Positions 17,564 to 26,680 of a DNA stretch of 64,000 nucleotides are shown here, one piece after another (the stretch's first letter is position 1; every line of letters starts with the position of its first letter). Origin of the DNA: Acidithiobacillus sp. (GTDB lineage Bacteria; Pseudomonadota; Gammaproteobacteria; Acidithiobacillales; Acidithiobacillaceae); assembly GCA_028065135.1 (NCBI GenBank), contig JAPTWR010000086.1, forward strand, positions 1-64,000. Reading direction: 5' to 3'. A program made the translations under genes and the position numbers. Below the pieces are notes generated by a model, which did not search any database, was not told the DNA's origin, and saw only the letters and a program-made list of their open reading frames with translations.

Positions 17564-19036
17564 ATGAGTATCAAGCGGCACACCGCCTATAACCTCCTGG
17601 GGGCGGGCACCCCTGTACTCGTATCGCTGGTTACCGTCCCGCTTTATCTTCACCTCATCGGTGACGCCCGCTACGGTGTGCTGGCCATTGTCTGGTTATT
17701 GTTGGGCTATTTTGGTTTCTTTGATCTTGGCCTTTCGCTTGCGACCACCAATCATATCGCGCGACTCAATGAGGCGTCTGTCGAGGAGCGCGAAGGGGTA
17801 TTCTGGACGGCCTTGACACTGAATGGCGCCTTAGGTGTTGTGGGCGGCTTGGTGCTGTATGGGGTCGCCAGGCCACTGATGACCTATGTGTTTACCATGC
17901 CGAATGACCTGCGGATCGAGGTGCTTGCTGCGCTGCCTTTCATAGCGGCAGCCATTCCCGTGGCCACCATGACGGGTGTTTTTTCGGGCGCTCTGGGCGC
18001 CCGGCAGCGCTTCGGTACCATGAATATCATACAGTCTACCGGCACGGTCATATTCCAAGTGGCTCCGCTGGTCGCTGCGTATATCTATGGGCCTAATCTC
18101 TTGATGTTGATTGGTGTGGCCGTTGTCGCTCGAATGATAACGGCATTGCCCTTCTTGGCGGCCGTTAAAGTGGCTCTTCCACTGCGCCACCGTCCGCGTT
18201 TTGACAAAGCCCTTGTCCGGGAGCTCATGCGTTATGGGGCGTGGGTGACCGTCACGAACCTTATCAGCCCGTTACTCACCGCCGCAGACCGCTTTATCAT
18301 TGCCGCCGTATCCGGTGCCGCGGCGGTCACATATTATAACGTGCCCTATAATCTGGCGATACGTGCCGCCATTTTGCCGGCAGCCCTGTCGAGCGCGATT
18401 TTCCCTCGTCTGTCCATGACGGGTAAGGATGATGCGAAAACGCTCACGATCAACGCGTTGGAAGTCATCAATGTCATCATGACCCCGGTTATCATTGTGG
18501 GGATTTTTCTCATGCGGCCGTTCTTGGAGCTTTGGGTGGGTATTCCATTCGCATTGCAAGCCGCCCCCGTAGGGGCGATTATATTAGTGGGCGTATGGGG
18601 CAACGGATTGTCCTTTATGCCATTGATTATGCTTGAAGGCCAAGGTCGACCGGACCTTGTGGCCAAATTGCATGCAATAGAGTTAATCCCCTATGCCGCG
18701 CTCTTGTGGTTTTGCCTAACGTTGTACGGGTTGCCGGGGGCGGCCTTGGCATGGACGGGCCAGGTTTTTGCGGACACGCTTCTTTTATGCCTGATCGCCG
18801 GCATAGGGCTCCGCTTCTTATTGTTGAGTCTCCTACCTTCGGCGTTGTTAGTATCGTTAGCCTGTGTGATCGTCACCCAAACGCAGAACAACATGATTTT
18901 TTCGCTGTTGTGGGCATCGCTCCTTGTGCTTTGCAGTTTTTTCGCTTCATACCAGAGCAGCGCCGTAGTTCGGCAATCCCTGGTGTCAGTGTCGCGACGT
19001 TTTTCGTATAAAATAAAAACTGCTGGTGAAGAATGA
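17564..19036 (+). CDS. wzx: lipid-linked repeat-unit flippase (Wzx-like), copy 1
   Basis: Membrane protein of 490 residues with about 12 to 14 hydrophobic helices, of the polysaccharide-transport MATE/PST type. It moves the undecaprenyl-linked repeat unit to the periplasmic face. The N-terminal signature (S-L-V-T-V-P-L-Y-L-H, then F-F-D-L-G-L-S) is shared with a second, diverged copy at 22615. It sits in the rightward operon between two GT4 genes. Confidence 0.88.
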   Translation: MSIKRHTAYNLLGAGTPVLVSLVTVPLYLHLIGDARYGVLAIVWLLLGYFGFFDLGLSLATTNHIARLNEASVEEREGVFWTALTLNGALGVVGGLVLYGVARPLMTYVFTMPNDLRIEVLAALPFIAAAIPVATMTGVFSGALGARQRFGTMNIIQSTGTVIFQVAPLVAAYIYGPNLLMLIGVAVVARMITALPFLAAVKVALPLRHRPRFDKALVRELMRYGAWVTVTNLISPLLTAADRFIIAAVSGAAAVTYYNVPYNLAIRAAILPAALSSAIFPRLSMTGKDDAKTLTINALEVINVIMTPVIIVGIFLMRPFLELWVGIPFALQAAPVGAIILVGVWGNGLSFMPLIMLEGQGRPDLVAKLHAIELIPYAALLWFCLTLYGLPGAALAWTGQVFADTLLLCLIAGIGLRFLLLSLLPSALLVSLACVIVTQTQNNMIFSLLWASLLVLCSFFASYQSSAVVRQSLVSVSRRFSYKIKTAGEE

Positions 19037-19068
19037 GTTATATGAGACGATAGGAAAAGGGTTGGCCC

Positions 19069-20118
19069 ATGCGCATTCTACATATTACCAATCATGTGAT
19101 GGAAATTGGGAATGGCATCGTCAATGTCGCGGTAGATTTGGCATGTACTCAGAGTGATGGTGGTCATCAAGTATTTTATGCATCCAATGGTGGCGAGTAC
19201 GAAAGTCTGCTCAATTCTCATGGTGTTCAACATCATCAGATAAAATTGAGGAAATCGTTATTTGGTCTGCCCCAATTATGGGTTGACTTTAGGCAGATCA
19301 TTCGCGCAACGCGTCCAGACATAGTGCATGCGCATATGATGACGGGCGCTATTATCGGTAAAATTTCTCGACCTGGATTCGGTTATAAGTTGGTTACACA
19401 TGTGCATAATGAGTTTCAGAGAAGCGCAAGATTGATGGGTGTTGGTGACGCCGTGATTGCAGTGAGTGAGGCGGTTTCTGTTTCGATGCGAAACAGAGGG
19501 ATTCCAGCATTGAGGTTGCACGTCATAAGGAATGGAACAATCAATAGTCCACGGGTTTCTCTTGCACAACCTAAAACGCTCAATCACCCGGCGATTGTTA
19601 CAGTGGCTGGAATGTATGAGCGCAAAGGTATTCGCGATTTGATCGGCGCCTTCGCAAGTCTCCCCAGTCATGTGCAAGCACACTTATACCTCGTCGGCGA
19701 AGGGCCGGATCGTGCGGCCTTTGAGGGCGCCGCCGCGCAGAGCGGCCGGGCGGCGTTCATCCATTTTGAGGGATTCCAGCGGCAACCTCAAGCCTATATG
19801 CAGGATGCGGATATATTTGTTCTCGCCTCTCACAAAGAGCCTTGCGCTTTAGTCCTTTCCGAGGCCAGAGAGCTGGGCTGCGCCATTGTGGCTACGCGCG
19901 TTGGGGGCATTCCCGAGGTTCTTGAGCATGGACATGCCGGACTGCTGTTCCCGGTTGGGGATGTTTCCGCACTGACGGCACTTTTATTACGGCTGATTGA
20001 ATCACCGGAGGAGTGCGACCGCTTGCGTAATCGGGCACAAGAAAATCTGCAGTGTCTTACGGTCGGACGGATGACCGGGGAGGTATTGAAGCTATATCGT
20101 GACATGCTGGAGTCTTAG
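19069..20118 (+). CDS. glycosyltransferase family 4
   Basis: 349-residue GT-B sugar transferase. The acceptor domain opens with I-L-H-I-T-N-H and the donor domain has K-E-P-C-A-L-V-L-S-E followed by G-G-I-P-E-V. It starts 32 bases after the flippase stop. After it comes a 211-base gap, the first sizeable break in the rightward arm, so the following genes may have their own promoter. Confidence 0.9.
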   Translation: MRILHITNHVMEIGNGIVNVAVDLACTQSDGGHQVFYASNGGEYESLLNSHGVQHHQIKLRKSLFGLPQLWVDFRQIIRATRPDIVHAHMMTGAIIGKISRPGFGYKLVTHVHNEFQRSARLMGVGDAVIAVSEAVSVSMRNRGIPALRLHVIRNGTINSPRVSLAQPKTLNHPAIVTVAGMYERKGIRDLIGAFASLPSHVQAHLYLVGEGPDRAAFEGAAAQSGRAAFIHFEGFQRQPQAYMQDADIFVLASHKEPCALVLSEARELGCAIVATRVGGIPEVLEHGHAGLLFPVGDVSALTALLLRLIESPEECDRLRNRAQENLQCLTVGRMTGEVLKLYRDMLES

Positions 20119-20329
20119 GGAACTCGCGTTCGTATATGTGCATCAATGGAACCGTCCGATGTGCGGCCTCCATGAAGGCCAACTCGATAGGTGTCCGGAG
20201 GATAGATATATAATGAATTATTCTTGCATCTCTCGAAGGGAGGTAGGCACTCCATGATGGCTAAGTATTTTTATTTCTCTTCATGTACTGATCCATTATT
20301 CCATGATGATATAAAATGGTAAGAATCTT

Positions 20330-21388
20330 ATGATGAACATATCTATTGCCATGGCCACTTATAATGGGGCCAGATTTATCCGCCAGCAACTGGATAGTCT
20401 GGCCGCGCAAACATTGTCCCCTTGTGAACTGGTGGTTACCGACGACGGATCGATGGATGCCACTCTGAAAATCATTGCCGACTTCGCAAAAACAGCGCCA
20501 TTCCCGGTGAGAGTCTTCGAGAATGAGACAACGCTTGGTTTCGCGGATAATTTTATGAAAGCGGCGTCTCTATGTGTCGGTGATTATATCGCATTTTGCG
20601 ATCAGGACGATTACTGGTTGCGAAACAAGCTGGAATATGCGTCACGGCCCTTTGTGGATGAAGAAGTGCTTTCTTCGGTGCATTCGGCCTGCATAGTGAA
20701 TGAGAATCTTGATGATACGGGGCGGCGATATCCAGATATCAGCGCTGATCATATTCATCAGGCATTTGAAGGGAATCCGTGGAAAACCTCAATACCAGGA
20801 TTTGCCTTGCTGGTGCGAGCCTCTCTGCTTCGCTGCGCGATTGATTGGCGATATCGGCCTTTTGCGCCACAACCGCCAAAAGAAATGCACAAGGGTAATC
20901 AGATGGTGGCACATGATCATCTTGTATATATGCTCTCTCATACGCTTGGGAAAACAGCATTCATAGCGGCACCACTGGCGTGCTATCGAATGCACGATAC
21001 CAATATTTTTGGTGCACCGCTTAACGATGAGGGAAAACATACACCGGATTCATTTTTTAAGAGAACCTACAAATCTCGGAGTGTTGGCGAACCTCATTAT
21101 AGATTTATGGCTAACGTGGCTGAACAACGTGCGCAGTGGATGACAGAAAATTGTGATAAATTGGCTCCTGCTTTTGTCGAGAAGGCCAGGTTGGCACCGG
21201 CCTACTGGAAAGCGCAACGTAAACAGTATCTAACCCGTGCGGAGATCTATGGCCGTGACGTGAATTTTGCCAGAAAGGTCGCGGCGGTCCGTTCACTGTT
21301 GGGTGAACATGCTTACCGTGCACCTGAGCAGGGCGGATTCGGATGGCGGGCATTTGCAAAGGATATCGCCTTTGGGCTTGTCCTCTAA
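20330..21388 (+). CDS. glycosyltransferase family 2, rhamnosyltransferase-like
   Basis: GT-A transferase of 352 residues (ATG 20330 or the next codon, also ATG). The motifs are A-T-Y-N-G at the N-terminus, T-D-D-G-S in the nucleotide site and C-D-Q-D-D-Y-W containing the metal-binding D-x-D. The Q-D-D-Y-W form is frequent in rhamnosyltransferases, which agrees with the GDP-rhamnose genes in this locus, but substrate choice is inferred. Confidence 0.88.
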   Translation: MMNISIAMATYNGARFIRQQLDSLAAQTLSPCELVVTDDGSMDATLKIIADFAKTAPFPVRVFENETTLGFADNFMKAASLCVGDYIAFCDQDDYWLRNKLEYASRPFVDEEVLSSVHSACIVNENLDDTGRRYPDISADHIHQAFEGNPWKTSIPGFALLVRASLLRCAIDWRYRPFAPQPPKEMHKGNQMVAHDHLVYMLSHTLGKTAFIAAPLACYRMHDTNIFGAPLNDEGKHTPDSFFKRTYKSRSVGEPHYRFMANVAEQRAQWMTENCDKLAPAFVEKARLAPAYWKAQRKQYLTRAEIYGRDVNFARKVAAVRSLLGEHAYRAPEQGGFGWRAFAKDIAFGLVL

Positions 21389-21436
21389 ACCTCCTCAAAA
21401 CCGCTCTCTTCGATATGTTTATGAGAAGGATGTTGC

Positions 21437-22465
21437 ATGACACGTATTCAATTTCAGCCTGAAGATCCGGAAGCTAGCCCGCTAGTTTCCGTTGTGGTAA
21501 TGGCATATCAGCGAACGGAATACTTGAAGATCACCATAACCTCTATTATCGGGCAGACCATGGGTGATTTCGAGCTGATCGTTGCGGACGATTCCAATTC
21601 TCCGGAGATCGCCCGGATTTGTAGCGCGTTTAAAGATTCCAGGATTCGTTATGTTGGTAATGAAAAGCGACTTGGGATGTTGTTGAACGCAAAAATCGGT
21701 ATGAAACTTGGGAGAGGTAAGTATATTGCGAACATTCATGATGATGATGTGTTGGATGCAAGATTTCTGGAGACCATGATCCGTCCTATGGAACAGGATA
21801 AAAATATTGGTCTCGTTTTTTGCGATCATAAAATCATGGATGCCGATGGTGTGGAGGATATTTCAGCCTCTGAAGAAAATACGAGAATGTGGGGCAGGGA
21901 AGGATTAAGCGAGGGTCTGATCATCAATCGTGCGGAAGCATTTTTCAATGGCGTCATTCCAGTCCCTTCTGCACGAGTGTTTAGAGCGGGATCTATAGAT
22001 CTTGATGAACTATATGAAAGCGTTGGCATAGTATACGACTGGTGGATGTCTTTTTTGCATTGTCGATCAGCATTTGAGTGCTATTATGTTCCTGAAAAGT
22101 TGATGTCTTACCGATTGCACTCCGGATCAGAGACGGCGGCGGAAAATCCGTCATATGGTGAGGCTATGGTATTCATACTCAGCTATTTTTTGATCCATGA
22201 GTCTTTCCCAGAAATGGAGGATATCATAAAAAAAAGACTGATCAAGACCAGTTTTAACGGTGCCAAGTTTCGTCTGCTGTCAGGTGAGAATGGAAAAGCT
22301 CGTACGAGTCTGATCAAAGCGTTCCGCTTGACCGGAAGTATACGCTGCATCATGGCTTATCTATTCACATGGTTGCCCTCCTGGTTGACAACCAAGGTAC
22401 TCAAGATGCTGTTGCTTTTTAGAAATAATACTGGTAGGAGTGAAAAGTTGAGATTTCTTGATTGA
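21437..22465 (+). CDS. glycosyltransferase family 2
   Basis: GT-A transferase of 342 residues. The N-terminal A-Y-Q-R-T-E-Y replaces the more usual A-Y-N; nucleotide-site V-A-D-D-S-N and the metal motif H-D-D-D are present. It lies 48 bases after the previous GT2 gene. The A/T content is higher than in the flanking housekeeping genes. The acceptor is unknown. Confidence 0.86.
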   Translation: MTRIQFQPEDPEASPLVSVVVMAYQRTEYLKITITSIIGQTMGDFELIVADDSNSPEIARICSAFKDSRIRYVGNEKRLGMLLNAKIGMKLGRGKYIANIHDDDVLDARFLETMIRPMEQDKNIGLVFCDHKIMDADGVEDISASEENTRMWGREGLSEGLIINRAEAFFNGVIPVPSARVFRAGSIDLDELYESVGIVYDWWMSFLHCRSAFECYYVPEKLMSYRLHSGSETAAENPSYGEAMVFILSYFLIHESFPEMEDIIKKRLIKTSFNGAKFRLLSGENGKARTSLIKAFRLTGSIRCIMAYLFTWLPSWLTTKVLKMLLLFRNNTGRSEKLRFLD

Positions 22466-22614
22466 TACTGTTTTACGAACGCTGCCGATAGTTTTTGGCG
22501 CTGCAGAATTATCCAATAGAAGATGATCGAGATGTCTCATAACGAAATCCAGCAATCGGAGTTGTCTGACGAAGTGGCGCAGAAGTGCCAACAAAGAATG
22601 TCAACGGCGGAGCA

Positions 22615-24078
22615 ATGAGCGGAAGCACAAAAAGAAACACGATCTACAATTTATCGGGAAGCCTCGTTCCGGTAGTGGTTTCTTTGGTGACCGTTCCACT
22701 CTATTTACATAAGATCGGAGTTGATCGCTACGGCGTACTCGCTTTGGTTTGGATGTTCTTAGGATATTTTGGGATTTTTGATCTTGGATTATCGCGCGCA
22801 GCGGCGAATCAAATTGCCAAAACCGATAAACAAGAGGATGTGCGTGCGGTTTTCTGGACGGTTCTGTACCTCAATGGGTGCATTGGGCTCCTGGGTGGCG
22901 TAGCACTTTATTTTATAGGGGAGCTGGTTTTCCAATATGTATTCAAGATGCCGAGCGGTATGCGCGCATCGGTTATATCGGTTATGCCTTGGCTCGCTTT
23001 TGCGGTCCCTTTGGCAACCATTTCAGGTGTGTTCACAGGAACCATGGAGGGAAGGGAGCGCTTTCTGAGTTTAAATATATTACAGGTCATGGGAACGTTT
23101 CTTCTGCAGGTAGTCCCCTTGGGCGTTGCTTATTTGTATGGTCCGAAACTGCTCTGGTTGATTCCCGCTGCCATCATCGTTCGGGCAGTATCGTTGATTC
23201 CTCTGGTATATTTCACTTTGAAGATCGTAGGCTCCTGGCGACCGCGTTTGCTCGATCCCCGTTGGGCGAAAGTCTTATTTGGCTATGGCGCGTGGATTTC
23301 GATATCGAACCTGATCGTGCCTTTCTTCAGTACCCTCGATAAATTTATGATCGGTGGTATCATCGGCGCCGCAGGCGTGTCTTATTATACCGTTCCGGAA
23401 CGACTGGCTCGTCAAACATCCATATTTCCAGGTGCGTTGACCAGGACGCTGTTTCCGCAACTTTCTGCCGGTGAAGAGGCGGAGGCGCGACAAAAGGCGG
23501 AGCGCTCGCTGAATGTACTGATCGCGGTGGTTACGCCTGTGATTGTAATACTCATGGTAGGTATGCATCCATTTCTAGATCTTTGGGTGGGTGAAAAGTT
23601 TGCCACTATCGCTGCACCGATTGGAACGGTTATTGCGACGACGATTTGGCTCAATGGCCTGGCTTATGTTCCCTCCACTTTTCTTCAGGCGCGAGGAAGA
23701 CCTGATCTCACTGCGCGATTCCATATGATCGAAATTATTCCACATATTGTGTTCTTATGGTTTGCCTTGCATTGGTTTGGATTAATGGGCGGAGCGATGG
23801 CTCTGGTGGTGGTGACTCTGCTGGATACGGGGTTACTATTTTGGGGTTCTCGTCTGGAGTTATGGTCGACATGGGCCTTTATCCAAGGGGTAATATGGGT
23901 GCTACTCGGCTGTGCTCTAGGTCTATCGTTCAGTAAATTCTCTGTGATTTGGTATTTATCGGCATCCATCCTTGTTGTTGGAGTGTCCTTGTGGGGTCTG
24001 TATATAGCACCAGACATCAGAAGTGTCGTGTATCGTACTTATGCACATGGCAGATCTTTGCTTGGTAAGATATTGTAA
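22615..24078 (+). CDS. wzx: lipid-linked repeat-unit flippase (Wzx-like), copy 2
   Basis: Second flippase, 487 residues with about 12 to 14 membrane helices. The start at ATG 22615 is chosen because the N-terminus then lines up with copy 1 (K-R-N-T-I-Y-N against K-R-H-T-A-Y-N, then S-L-V-T-V-P-L-Y-L-H); a GTG at 22585 is in frame. The two copies share the same motifs throughout but differ at many positions, so they are old paralogues or came from different loci. It may export a second repeat unit or replace copy 1. Confidence 0.88.
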   Translation: MSGSTKRNTIYNLSGSLVPVVVSLVTVPLYLHKIGVDRYGVLALVWMFLGYFGIFDLGLSRAAANQIAKTDKQEDVRAVFWTVLYLNGCIGLLGGVALYFIGELVFQYVFKMPSGMRASVISVMPWLAFAVPLATISGVFTGTMEGRERFLSLNILQVMGTFLLQVVPLGVAYLYGPKLLWLIPAAIIVRAVSLIPLVYFTLKIVGSWRPRLLDPRWAKVLFGYGAWISISNLIVPFFSTLDKFMIGGIIGAAGVSYYTVPERLARQTSIFPGALTRTLFPQLSAGEEAEARQKAERSLNVLIAVVTPVIVILMVGMHPFLDLWVGEKFATIAAPIGTVIATTIWLNGLAYVPSTFLQARGRPDLTARFHMIEIIPHIVFLWFALHWFGLMGGAMALVVVTLLDTGLLFWGSRLELWSTWAFIQGVIWVLLGCALGLSFSKFSVIWYLSASILVVGVSLWGLYIAPDIRSVVYRTYAHGRSLLGKIL

Positions 24079-24173
24079 TCGACTTCCCGGCTAGCTTGAT
24101 ATGCCTACTGAGAATGCAGTGATCACGATTTTTATTCTACAACAGCGCAATATTAGACAATACCGGAGGTGGT

Positions 24174-25277
24174 ATGAAAGGATTGCTACTTATAGTAGGA
24201 GCGGGTTTTGCGGGAAGCGTCATGGCGCGGGAGATGGCGGAGGCTGGACACTCGGTCACAATTATCGACAAGCGTCCCCACATTGGCGGCAATGCCTATG
24301 ACACCTATGACGCGCAGGGCGTGCTCATTCATCCTTATGGTCCGCATATCTTTCATACCAATTCGGAACGTGTTTTCCAATGGCTTTCCCGTTTCACAGA
24401 ATGGCGACCTTATGAGCACAGGGTGTTGGCACAAGTGGACGGTCAACTACTGCCGATCCCCATCAATCGGACGACCATTAATCGTTTGTATGGTTTAGAT
24501 CTCGACGAAGCCGGCGCAGCTACCTTTCTGGAGGGGGTGCGTGAGCCTAAAGACTCTATAAAAACCAGTGAGGACTTAGTTCTAAATAGTGTTGGCCCCG
24601 ATCTTTGTGAAAAATTCTTCCGTGGTTATACACGTAAGCAGTGGGGGCTGGACTTAAGTGAACTTAGCGCGGGTGTCGCCGCACGTATTCCAACGCGTAC
24701 TAATGACGACGACCGATATTTTACTGATGCATTCCAGGCGATGCCTAGTGATGGATATACGCGGATGTTTCAGCGTATATTGGACCACCCTCTCATTAAA
24801 GTGCTTACCGAAGTAGACTATTTCGATTATAAAATAGAACACCCATTGCCTACACATACCGTGTATAGTGGTCCCGTTGACGCTTTCTTTAACTACCGTT
24901 TTGGCCCTCTACCGTACCGTTCTTTAAGATTTGTTCATGAGCACGTCGCCGATGTAATGGAATATCAGTCTGTTGGGACAATCAACTATCCGAACGATCA
25001 CAACTATACCCGTATTACAGAATTCAAACACCTCACTGGGCAGAAGCATGCTGCTACCTCCATCGTGCGTGAGTATCCCCAAGCAGAAGGTGAACCTTAC
25101 TACCCGGTTCCTCGTTCCGAGAATGAATTGCTATATCAAAAATATCGTGTCTTGACCGATATTGAGCCAAACGTAACATTTGTTGGGCGTCTTGCACAGT
25201 ATCGTTATTATAATATGGATCAGGTTGTCGCTACGTCCATAAAATCGGCAAAAAATTTATTAGAGAGAATGGGCTAA
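24174..25277 (+). CDS. glf: UDP-galactopyranose mutase
   Basis: Flavoenzyme converting UDP-galactopyranose to UDP-galactofuranose, 367 residues. CCGGAGGTGGT gives a strong ribosome site. FAD-binding G-A-G-F-A-G is near residue 9-14, then D-K-R-P-H-I-G-G-N and the hallmark G-P-H-I-F-H-T. Motifs continue to the C-terminal Y-Y-N-M-D. Its presence predicts galactofuranose in the polymer, transferred by one of the neighbouring enzymes. It overlaps the next gene by one base (TAATG). Confidence 0.95.
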   Translation: MKGLLLIVGAGFAGSVMAREMAEAGHSVTIIDKRPHIGGNAYDTYDAQGVLIHPYGPHIFHTNSERVFQWLSRFTEWRPYEHRVLAQVDGQLLPIPINRTTINRLYGLDLDEAGAATFLEGVREPKDSIKTSEDLVLNSVGPDLCEKFFRGYTRKQWGLDLSELSAGVAARIPTRTNDDDRYFTDAFQAMPSDGYTRMFQRILDHPLIKVLTEVDYFDYKIEHPLPTHTVYSGPVDAFFNYRFGPLPYRSLRFVHEHVADVMEYQSVGTINYPNDHNYTRITEFKHLTGQKHAATSIVREYPQAEGEPYYPVPRSENELLYQKYRVLTDIEPNVTFVGRLAQYRYYNMDQVVATSIKSAKNLLERMG

Positions 25278-26314
25278 TGAATAAAAAAGTTTTTGTCGCC
25301 TGTCCTGCAAATATGGCTACTGGCGGACCAGAATTAATGCATCAACTTGTCTACCACTTGAGGAACGATCTCAATATAAATGCCTTTGTTTTTTATTATG
25401 CTTATGAAAGCGGTATAAACCCAACCCCAGTCCACCCAGAGTACAGCGTCTACAACTGTCCATATGTATTAGAGATAGAGTCGCATGATGATAACAGAAT
25501 AAATACTCTGGTCGTGCCAGAGGTGCCGCTTGGTATTGGGTTATTCGAAAAGTATCAAAAAATAAAAAAATCGGTTTGGTTTTTAAGTGTGGATAATTAT
25601 TACACCTACCGAGTAAAAAGAACAGATTTTATATTCTCTCGTGCAATAAATAAGTTGTCAAAAATGGTCACAGGAAAACCAATAGTTGACATCTATAACC
25701 TAGAGGTTCTGTATAGAAAGTACGACTATAGAAATGATAAACTGCTTAATTTTGCCGACCTATATATGTTTCAGTCGGTTAGTGGTGTTGACCATTTTAA
25801 AGGTCTAAGTCCGGCTTATTACCTATCTGACTATATTAATATGGATTATATAAATTTGGGTGGTGTTCATCAAGAAAAGGAAAACATTGTGGCGTACAAT
25901 CCAAAGAAAGGGTCAGCCTTTACGAAAAAAATAATTTCTTCTGCGGAAGGGGTTGAATTTATTCCACTGATCAATATGAGCAGAAGTCAAGTCATAGGAA
26001 CACTCCAGAAGGCAAAGTGCTATATTGACTTCGGAAGTCATCCGGGGAAAGACAGAATCCCGAGAGAGGCGGCAATTTTAGGCTGTTGCGTTATAACGGG
26101 GAAAAGAGGTTCTGCAAGATATTACGAGGATGTCCCTATTCATGAAAAATATAAGTTCGATGAGTCATCCGAAAATATTCCACACATTATATCTAAAATA
26201 TTTGATATTTTAGATAACTTCCAAGAAGCTAGCTTAGAGTTTGATGGCTATAGGGAAATAATAAAACAAGAACCGAAAAAATTTATAGAAGACCTAAAAC
26301 GTGTTCCATTTTGA
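25277..26314 (+). CDS. glycosyltransferase-like protein, AT-rich
   Basis: 345 residues, coupled to glf through TAATG. I recognise no precise family. The N-terminus (A-N-M-A-T-G-G-P-E) resembles the acceptor loop of GT-B enzymes, and near the C-terminus G-K-D-R-I-P-R-E-A-A-I-L-G-C resembles a donor-site helix, so a GT-B transferase is the best guess, perhaps the galactofuranosyltransferase that glf needs. Codon use is distinct: frequent ATA, AGA and AAA, visibly more A/T than neighbours, pointing to recent transfer. An IS remnant follows immediately. Confidence 0.6.
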   Translation: MNKKVFVACPANMATGGPELMHQLVYHLRNDLNINAFVFYYAYESGINPTPVHPEYSVYNCPYVLEIESHDDNRINTLVVPEVPLGIGLFEKYQKIKKSVWFLSVDNYYTYRVKRTDFIFSRAINKLSKMVTGKPIVDIYNLEVLYRKYDYRNDKLLNFADLYMFQSVSGVDHFKGLSPAYYLSDYINMDYINLGGVHQEKENIVAYNPKKGSAFTKKIISSAEGVEFIPLINMSRSQVIGTLQKAKCYIDFGSHPGKDRIPREAAILGCCVITGKRGSARYYEDVPIHEKYKFDESSENIPHIISKIFDILDNFQEASLEFDGYREIIKQEPKKFIEDLKRVPF

Positions 26315-26329
26315 ATCATGGCGGTGTTG

Positions 26330-26680
26330 GGTGGTAAATGAACACTCTGTGAGCATGTAATGATCTACCGGAATCTGCATAGGTATGTCACTAAATTTAT
26401 ACATTTCCGCTGGGGTTTTCATTCTCAGCGCCTGATGTGGCCGGTGACGGTTGTGGCACTCGATCCACGGCCTATGATCGGCCTTGCATCTTCCAGTGAT
26501 GGAAAGCAGGTTTGCCAGATATACTGCTTTTTCATGGTCCGGAATCACCGTTCGATCATGCCGTTCTACTGGGGCGCGTGCGGTTCTATAAACTTCTGCT
26601 GTAAGCCGGGGTGCTGTACGCTCACGATAAAGCGCCGTGAGGTGAAAACCAACCCATCATCGTTCCGAAGAGTGAGCGCC
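26330..26680 (-). pseudogene. decayed IS3-type transposase (integrase core fragment)
   Basis: On the minus strand the conserved C-terminal part of an IS3-family OrfB can be read: L-R-N-D-D-G-L-V-F-T-S-R-R-F, then after two in-frame stops (TAG at 26566-26568 and TGA at 26545-26547) the I-E-R...F-R-T-M-K region. After a frameshift comes H-N-R-H-R-P-H-Q-A-L followed by K-T-P-A-E-M-Y. The first two thirds of the transposase are missing. It is inactive. It lies at the junction of the convergent polysaccharide blocks and overlaps the end of the GT2 gene at 26657. Confidence 0.85.
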
